Assembly: GCA_015680685.1 (NCBI GenBank)
Contig: MNCI01035196.1
Span: 62,001-126,000, forward strand
Length of the DNA stretch: 64,000 nt
Direction: 5' to 3'
DNA from: Gnetum montanum
Lineage: Eukaryota; Streptophyta; Gnetopsida; Gnetales; Gnetaceae
Position 1 is the stretch's first letter. Each line of letters starts with the position of its first letter. Shown here in pieces: positions 57,733 to 64,000 of the stretch. A program made the position numbers and the translations under genes. Under the pieces are notes generated by a model. That model saw nothing but the letters and a program-made list of their open reading frames with translations, did not search any database and had not been told where the DNA came from.

Positions 57733-57750
57733 TACTCAACAATGGCACCA
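57733..57750 (-). promoter_or_regulatory. Primer-binding site (tRNA-Asp type), A4
   Basis: On minus TGGTGCCATTGTTGAGTA, one base after the LTR. A decayed tRNA-Asp site. Confidence 0.75.
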
Positions 57751-57751
57751 A

Positions 57752-58568
57752 TGATGAGTAGCAAGGTACCCCTACACTCAACCATATGAATACGAGCATC
57801 TCACACGTGATCCAATCAAACTCCAAGGACTAAGTGCTTACATGACCTAATGAAACACTTAAGGTTAATCAATCGTTGTCTTCCTAGACTTACTTGTATT
57901 GTCATGGTTGTATGGTTAAGTAAGCCTAAGGTGTATGATTTTTATATCTTTTTATCTTTTTAATGCCTATGCTACTAAGGAAAAGGTGAAGAGACTAATT
58001 AACTAATTTCAATTAACTAAGTTCTAATTATCCTAGCACCAGTATCCATTCCCACTTTCCGTACACACCCTAAACCAATGCAACGCTACTGAGATTACCA
58101 AACGCTACTCGTTACTGGGTTACCAAGTGTTACACACATGCTCAAAGTGATCATACTGAATGCACTTAACTAGGAGAGTTAAGGGTTGAGAGAGATTAAT
58201 TATCTAGGAAATAATTTAAACATTTAACAATAATTAAATCCTATTTAGCATAGTCCACATGCTACAAGGTTTATCAGAAATTTTGTCTTTCTTGTCATGC
58301 ACAAATGTGTGCTCAAGTACAATTTTCTTGAATAAAGATCTGTTCACTTTGAGAATCCTACTGTGGGCACATGGAAATTATTCTAACTCTAGAATGGTAA
58401 AAATGCTATAGTTTGGCTAAGGGTCTAGATCTATATGTGTGAACAAGGGAAAGCCACCTCTTATTTATAGGCATGACGGCAGGCTGCGATATTGTGTATG
58501 CAATATCACAGGGGTGGACGCGATATTGCAGTTGATGCAATATCATGGCTCATGCAATACGTAGCTCA
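57752..58568 (-). repeat. A4 5' LTR
   Basis: 817 bp. On minus it opens TGAGCTACG at 58568 and closes CA at 57752. GATATT/AATATC hexamers at 58539, 58522, 58502 and 58488 (spacings 17, 20, 14), TATA box at 58469-58462, aataaag near 58334. Confidence 0.9.
58462..58469 (-). promoter_or_regulatory. TATA box in A4 5' LTR
   Basis: tataaata on minus, followed by agaggtggc, as in A2. Confidence 0.65.
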
Positions 58569-60560
58569 TTAGTTATGATACTTGAAACTACTATCCCATT
58601 GAAACACAACACAAACAAGAACAATGTTAGGAAAAGCACCATGAGGCTACAAAAGAAAAACATTTTACTAATCCCTTGTTCCTACTAGATCAAGATGACA
58701 ATGAGGATCCTCTCCTTGAAGGTTCTCAACATGAAGATTCTTCACCCCTGGTTAGTGGTAATGAGGGTTTGACCTTGAACCTACAATCCACTATTCATAA
58801 ATTAGGTTCAAGAAAAAGTGACAGTCAAGGTAAGGACTTGGTAAAACATCACCATAGTAAGGGTTCTAAGGATGATGGTCATCATGAGGAAAAAAGTGGT
58901 GGTAGACATTGTGGTAGTGGTGGCAGTCCACCTTCCTCTTCATCCTCTTGATCCAATTCTAAACATTCCTTTTCATTTTCTAGTTCTCATAGAAGTTATC
59001 ATCAAAAGAATCATGATGAAGGTGATCAACAAGACAATAATTACTATGAAGGCCATCAAGACTGATGGGGTGGCCACAACCATCATTGACATCATCAATG
59101 CAGTGATGATGATGAACCTCTATTGGTGACTTGAAGTATGCTCAACATTGCAGAGGCAATTAGAATTCTAACCAAGCACATGAAAGATAGTAGGATCAAG
59201 TGCTTAGATATGAATAATATTCCAAGATTTGAGGGGGATACAACTCTAATCCATAGACACATCTACAAGCTTTCCATGATGCTTGTGCCTTACAAAGTAT
59301 AGAAAATGAATGGCAGAAACTCAAACTCTTCCCTAGGACACTCATCAAAGAAGCTGAAAGTTGGTACTGGACCTTACAACCAGAATCCATTTGCCGATGG
59401 AGTACCATGTTAGAGCTATTTAATGATAAATACTAGATGTACTCTAGAGTGTCTAATCTAAGAAGGCAAATCCAAGGTTGAAAATAGGAAACACATGAAC
59501 CCTTGGAAGTTGTCATGGATAGATACTATTCACTCTTACACCACTACCTTGGCCATGGTTATTCTTAGAGGGAACAATTGCACCACATCATAGATAGACT
59601 TAGAGCATAAACTAAAAGAACTCTTGGGGTGTATGCCTAAGGGAGGTTGTCTGAATTGAGAGCTCATTAGATCCGAAGGCAAATTGAGCAGGTAGTAAAA
59701 GAAGAAGGTGAGCTATAGAAAAGGAAAAGTGCAGAAGAGTATAATAGGGACCCTTCCATCAAGAAATGAGAGATCTGATTTTGTGACAAGGAGCCACCGC
59801 TTGATGAAGTGGTAAACAAGAAAACCTTGCCTATCCAAAACTCGATTTCTGATATTTTAGCAAAGGTTGATAAATTATGGAACTCTTTGGATAAAAAATT
59901 TCAAATTTCTATGAAGATCACTAAAGAATCCAAAGAGCAAAATAGTGATTGTAACCATAGGAGGCAAAAGGAAATTGAATATGCCTACCAAAGAGGCAAG
60001 GGAAAAGCTACAACCATAGAGGAAGTTGTGAAAACTAACTCTAATGATGAAACTAATTATGAAATTTGTTAATATGAACATTCAAAGGGATGTTTCCCTA
60101 TGATGTCTATGGTGTATGCATTGAATCCTCAACTAGAATGTAGGTAAGCACCTAAATGATTTCCTTATCTTTAAGGCAATCCAAGGAAATTCCACCAACA
60201 ATAACAAGCTTACTATCTAATTGAAACTCCTCCACAACCTTATGAACAATACCAATAGTGGTACCAACCACAATCATGGAGAATGCCACTACTAAGGTAG
60301 AAGTACCCTTATAGGCAACTAGATCCATATGGGTACTATGGTTAACAACCTATCTCTCCAAGAATTTCTACAAGTTATACCTCATTTTAGCATCACTATT
60401 ACCCTCCATAGTAACACCAAACACATTAACCATCTACTAGAGGGAGAAAGCCATACCCATATCATCCTTTGCATCTGTCTACATGCACACTTTTGCCTTC
60501 AACCCAATTACCTCCTACTCCATCAATGCAAGGTGAGATTCCCTCACAATCACAACAAAA
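58569..60560 (+). pseudogene. gag: A3 gag and linker, broken
   Basis: Starts within the second N-terminal block (YYPIETQ, about 58590). Open part 58676-58951: FLLDQDDNEDPLLEGSQHED, NLQSTIHKLGSRKS, His/Lys-rich, Ser run. The gag core at about 59130-59700 is readable with shifts (SMLNIAEAIRI, RIKCLDMNNIPRFEG). The tail 59809-60072 ends NYEIC, then YEHSKGCF, the same spaced Cys/His motif as A2 with Phe for the last Cys. A Pro/Gln-rich linker follows. Confidence 0.8.
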
Positions 60561-60739
60561 AATTGCTATGAGGGCTATACATTCACAACTGGCTTTCCAG
60601 GTAAGTTGTTTAGATAATTGATCTAGAAAAGAGACCTTTCTTCTAACCTAGTAGTCTTCTTCAACCTTCACAATCTAGTCTAGTTGATCATCTTGCATCT
60701 CTAATACCTTTATTCTCTACCTCAAATACCTTTGAGTGC

Positions 60740-61350
60740 CCTTCAAAACAACTGCCAACTCAAATTCACATTGTGATGCTAACTCATGTTGTATCCAACT
60801 AGATCAAGGTGGGCAATCTTCCCATGAAAAGGTCTAACCTAGAAAGTCCATTCATTTACCTATATATCGCTAAAAATGAGCCATGCAAGGCTCTTCTTGA
60901 CTCTAGTTCTAAAGTTAATCTCATTTCCCATGACATGTATAAGGCCTGGAACCTACCACCTCTCAAGAAGTGCAACATCCATCTAGAATTGGCAAATTAG
61001 TCAATTAGTAGAGGACATTGTAACCATAGTTTGTGGTCCTATCCTACTAATTTTATAGTGATCAAGGTTAAAAACTACAAAAGTGATTTTACCATCATTA
61101 AGGGAAGAGCTTGATTAAGCATGGTTAACACACGTATGGGCATAAGGGATCTCTCTTTGGATATATCCAAGGAAAATGAATTAGGAAAAATAGAGAATAA
61201 GTGTATTCCATGCATCATGTATAGTGAGAATAGGTGCAATTGCATGCAAAATATTTGGTCCATCAAGATTACATACATTAAATTATGTAATTAGTGTGCT
61301 TAAGAAATCAATATTCAAAGGTGTCTATATGTAGCAGCTACAAAATAGGA
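60740..61350 (+). pseudogene. A3 aspartic protease, broken
   Basis: GNLPMKRSNLESPFIYLYIA, then CKALLDSSSKVNLISHDMYK (about 60885-60945) with DSS at the active site, the same change as A1. PPLKKCNIHLELAN ends at a stop. Then EDIVTIVCG and a TIIKGRA-LSMVNTRMGIR part (about 61090-61150). Dead by the Gly-to-Ser change and stops. Confidence 0.75.
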
Positions 61351-61479
61351 GGGCACCTAGTGGCTGATAGCTTTCTTAGATAGTACCATAATATGCATAG
61401 AACCAACTAAAATCCTAACATGTGCTTAGGTTGAAGGAATGGACAAACTTGAACAATTTCATTACTAACTCTTTGATGA

Positions 61480-62450
61480 AGATGATGTTACCTATTAGAG
61501 AGAATTGAAAATCCCTGATAACTTCAAGAAAAAGCCCTTGGAGCTAAAAACTTTACTGGCTAGTATAGAATATGGATTTTTAAACAATGGTAATATATTC
61601 ATAATTAATGCTAAACTTACTCTTGAGAAAAAAGAAAAGTTGTTAAATGTGGTTAGCAAATGGTCAATAGCCTTTTCTTGGTCATATCTTGAGCTAACAA
61701 GAATTGATCCAAGGATATGCTAGCATCACATTTTCATCAACCTAGTCGTGAAGCCTAGAAGGTAGTCATAGAAGTAGCTGAATCCCAAATTGAAATACAT
61801 TGTTAAATAGGAAATTGAAAAACTCCTCAAGGCAAGGTTCATCTTTCCCATTACAGATAGTAAGTGGGTTATCCCACTTGTAATCATGCCAAAAAGGATG
61901 GCAAATGGTAAGTCTACATCGACTTCAAGCTATTGAATATGACAGTATTTAAAGATCATTTTCCATTGCCATTTGTGGATTAGGTGTTCAACATCATATT
62001 CTGGCATTGTTATTATAGCTTCTTGGATGGTTATAGTGGCTATAAACAAATCCAAATTGTGCTAGAAAATTAGGCCAAGATAATATCAATGAGTCCTTGT
62101 GGAACTTTTGCATATTTTAAGATGTCATTTGGTCTATGTAATGGTCCCACAATGTTCCAATGCCTAGTCCTTAGTATTTTTCAATAGTAGATTGATAGTG
62201 GTATGGAAGTCTTCATGGATGACTTTTCCACCTATGGAGATACATTTGAGTAAGCCTTGGACTGCATTAAGTAGGTACTAAAGAGATGTGTTGAAACAAA
62301 CCTATGGCCTAATTACCAAAAGAGCCATCTCATGGTCCAAGAAGGAATTGTGCTAGGGCATCAAATTTCACAAAAAGAGATTGAGGAAGACCCAAAAATG
62401 ATAAGGGTCATCCAATGAATAACCCGCCAACCTAAAATAGTTAAAGATGT
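61480..62450 (+). pseudogene. A3 reverse transcriptase, broken, catalytic box kept
   Basis: The linker, open 61505-61723 (KIPDNFKKKPLELKTLLASI, SIAFSWSYLELTRIDPRIC), leads into the fingers (NPKLKYIVK-EIEKLLKARF, IFPITDSKWVIPLVI). Then a FKDHFPLPF block (about 61950), SFLDGYSGYKQIQI (about 62020-62060), FGLCNG, and the catalytic FMDDF intact at 62212-62226. LGHQISQKEIEEDPKMIRVI follows (about 62350-62410). Several stops and frameshifts. Confidence 0.85.
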
Positions 62451-62454
62451 TTGG

Positions 62455-63000
62455 TCATTACTTGGACACACTAGCTACTACCGGTGATTCATAGAGAATT
62501 TCTCTAAGATCACAAAACCATTGGTAGAGCTTACAAAGAAAGATGCACCTTTCATCTGGACCAAGGAATATGATGATGCATTTCAACAGTTAAAGGAGAA
62601 ACTTGTAGAAACACTAATTCTACAAGCACTAGACTAGTCTAGACCTTTCCACATCATGATGGATGCATCTACCTATGCCTTAAGGGTAGTGCTCATGTAG
62701 ATGGATGATAAAAAATCTCCATACTACATCCTGCATGAGCCAAAGCATTGTGGGAGCACAATCAAATTACACCACCACAGAGAAAGAACTAATGGCAATG
62801 ATGTATGCTCTTAAAAATTTTAGGCACTATGTGCTTGGATACAAAGTATTTGTGCACACAGACCATAATGCAATCCACTTCCTCGTGAATAAGACAATAG
62901 TGAGCCCTCATGTCATGTGATGGCTTGTGATCTCACTATGGTAGATCAAAAATGGATTGAGAATGTGATCACTAACTACCTCTCTCACTTAATATGGGAT
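62455..63000 (+). pseudogene. A3 RNase H domain, broken
   Basis: SLLGHTSYYR, FIENFSKITKPLVELTKKDA, FQQLKEKLVETLILQALD, HIMMDASTYAL (first Asp kept, about 62655-62685). The open stretch 62705-62920 has TTTEKELMAMMYALKNFRHY (Glu kept) and VFVHTDHNAIHFLVNK (Asp kept). Then ENVITNYLSHL, where the usual DH is NY. Confidence 0.85.
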
Positions 63001-63099
63001 AATAAAGAGGAGGAGAGCCTACTCTCGAATCAATTTCTAGACAAACTCCTCTTTATAGGAGTAATAAATGAACAAATTTCCACAAAACAAAACATGGTA

Positions 63100-64000
63100 T
63101 AATGGCATCCTCACTTATCTTCTCACTCAAGAGATCTCACAAGATCTTGACTTTAGAAAGGAGTAACAATTTCTTCGTGGGGTTAAATACTTTATGGAAA
63201 TCAATGGATACCTTTACAAGGTGTATGTAGATGGCCTGATTCATTGTTGTGTTTCTAACAAAGATCAACTACATGTCCTACAGGATGCTCACAAAGGACC
63301 TTATGGAGGCCTCTATGTAGGTAGATGCACAGCCATAAAAATCCTGATGATAGGGTCTATTAGCCTACAATATTCAGGGATGCCCACCAATTTGTCTGAT
63401 CCTGTGAACATTGTCAATGAGATGGGGAGATGACTACTTGCATGGAAGGTCCTAAAAAGTGGATTTAACCATTAGAACATTTTGACATATAGTACGTTGA
63501 CTTCATGAGTCCCATCATGCCCATGTCCAATGAAAAGGCCTATATTATCATAGTAGACCACTACTGCACAAAATGGGTAGAAACAACAATCATTACTAAT
63601 TGTATATCAAGCATTGTTGCTAGATTTATATAACAAAATATTTTAAATAGGTTTGGGGTTCCATGTTTACTAATTTTTGATAATGAAACTTATTTCATAG
63701 GTTCCACTTTTAGAAAGTTGATGCAATGCTTGGGGGTTAAACATAAACTAACAACATCCTACCACCCTCAAGCCAATGATCAAGTAGAGGTAACTAACCA
63801 AGAAATCATAAAAATACTGATGTTGACCATTAGCAAATATACGAAAGATTGGAGTACAAAACTTAATGATGCTCTCTAGGCTTACCATTCAACTTGAAAA
63901 CTTCCTATTAGATATCCTCTCTATGAGTTGGTGTACAAAAAACTTGCAATGCTCCAGATTCAATCTGAGCTTCATACACTCTTAACAACCTATGATCTAA
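63100..64000 (+). pseudogene. A3 integrase, broken, cut by window end
   Basis: The open piece 63194-63433 covers the linker and zinc finger start: HVLQDAHKGPYGGLYVGRCT. In the next frame, FRDAHQFV-SCEHCQ. Core: VDFMSPIMPMSNEKAYIIIV (about 63495-63555), IFDNETYFIG (about 63677; SDNG reads FDNE), HPQANDQVEVTNQEIIK (about 63760-63815, Glu kept). Ends with SELHTLLTTYDL at the border. Confidence 0.85.

Larger units (their letters stand above)
58569..64000 (+). mobile_element. Athila-like element A3, 5' end lost, runs off window
   Basis: Begins inside gag directly after the A4 LTR start and continues through protease, RT, RNase H and integrase to the window end. No 5' LTR or gag start is found to the left of A4. 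Gag and protease resemble A1 more than A2 (VQSTIHNLGS in A1, LQSTIHKLGS in A3; DSS at the protease site in both). Confidence 0.9.

Overview
This window is plant nuclear DNA made almost entirely of nested, decaying LTR retrotransposons. It looks like a seed plant with a large, repeat-rich, AT-rich genome. A gymnosperm would fit, but nothing here fixes the species. I found no host protein gene, rRNA, CRISPR array or bacterial-type operon. There are three runs of N (16002-16307, 35813-36640, 54741-55656). Most short open frames are pieces of broken gag/pol.

Layout from left to right. (1) 1-9898: an Athila-like Ty3/gypsy element on + (A1); its 5' LTR is cut by the window edge. Its 3' side lies inside a copia-like LTR (9899-10689, minus). 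That LTR is followed by a copia 3' internal segment with an 11-unit 14-bp minisatellite (10957-11110). (2) About 11111-11441 plus 21003-21494: an older related LTR, split by a complete Athila-like element on + (A2, 11442-20997) with a perfect 5-bp target duplication. (3) 21495-27300: the old element's leader and gag start, then a very degraded chromovirus (Tekay/Del-type) pol. (4) 27301-33665: AT-rich DNA with microsatellite and tandem repeats. (5) 33666-34873: a second copy of the copia-like LTR and 3' segment, ending in five 14-bp units and a perfect 22-bp inverted repeat. (6) 35491-47421: a Tat-lineage gypsy element on minus (T1) with about 2.7-kb LTRs. It sits inside the gag of another copia remnant that resumes at 47427-49420. 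(7) 49421-57030: mostly unassigned AT-rich DNA with a candidate tRNA-derived SINE. (8) 57030-58568: a collapsed Athila-like element on minus (A4), inserted in the gag of another Athila-like element on + (A3, 58569-64000), which runs off the window.

A1-A3 encode the order gag, aspartic protease, RT, RNase H, integrase. Where an Athila-like 5' LTR end is present (A1, A2, A4 and the old LTR), a primer-binding site matching the 3' end of tRNA-Asp follows it. All are inactivated by TAG/TAA stops and frameshifts, many explicable by C-to-T decay. T1 is better preserved: its integrase frame keeps the D,D,E residues and its RT keeps YLDD. It carries an extra archaeal-type RNase H domain between protease and RT. 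The most interesting non-gene structures are the GATATC-N8-GATATC arrays upstream of the TATA box in the Athila-like LTRs, the 14-bp minisatellite shared by the two copia copies, the perfect inverted repeat, the repeated polypurine-like motif in A2, and the domain order of T1. I see no convincing new host system.
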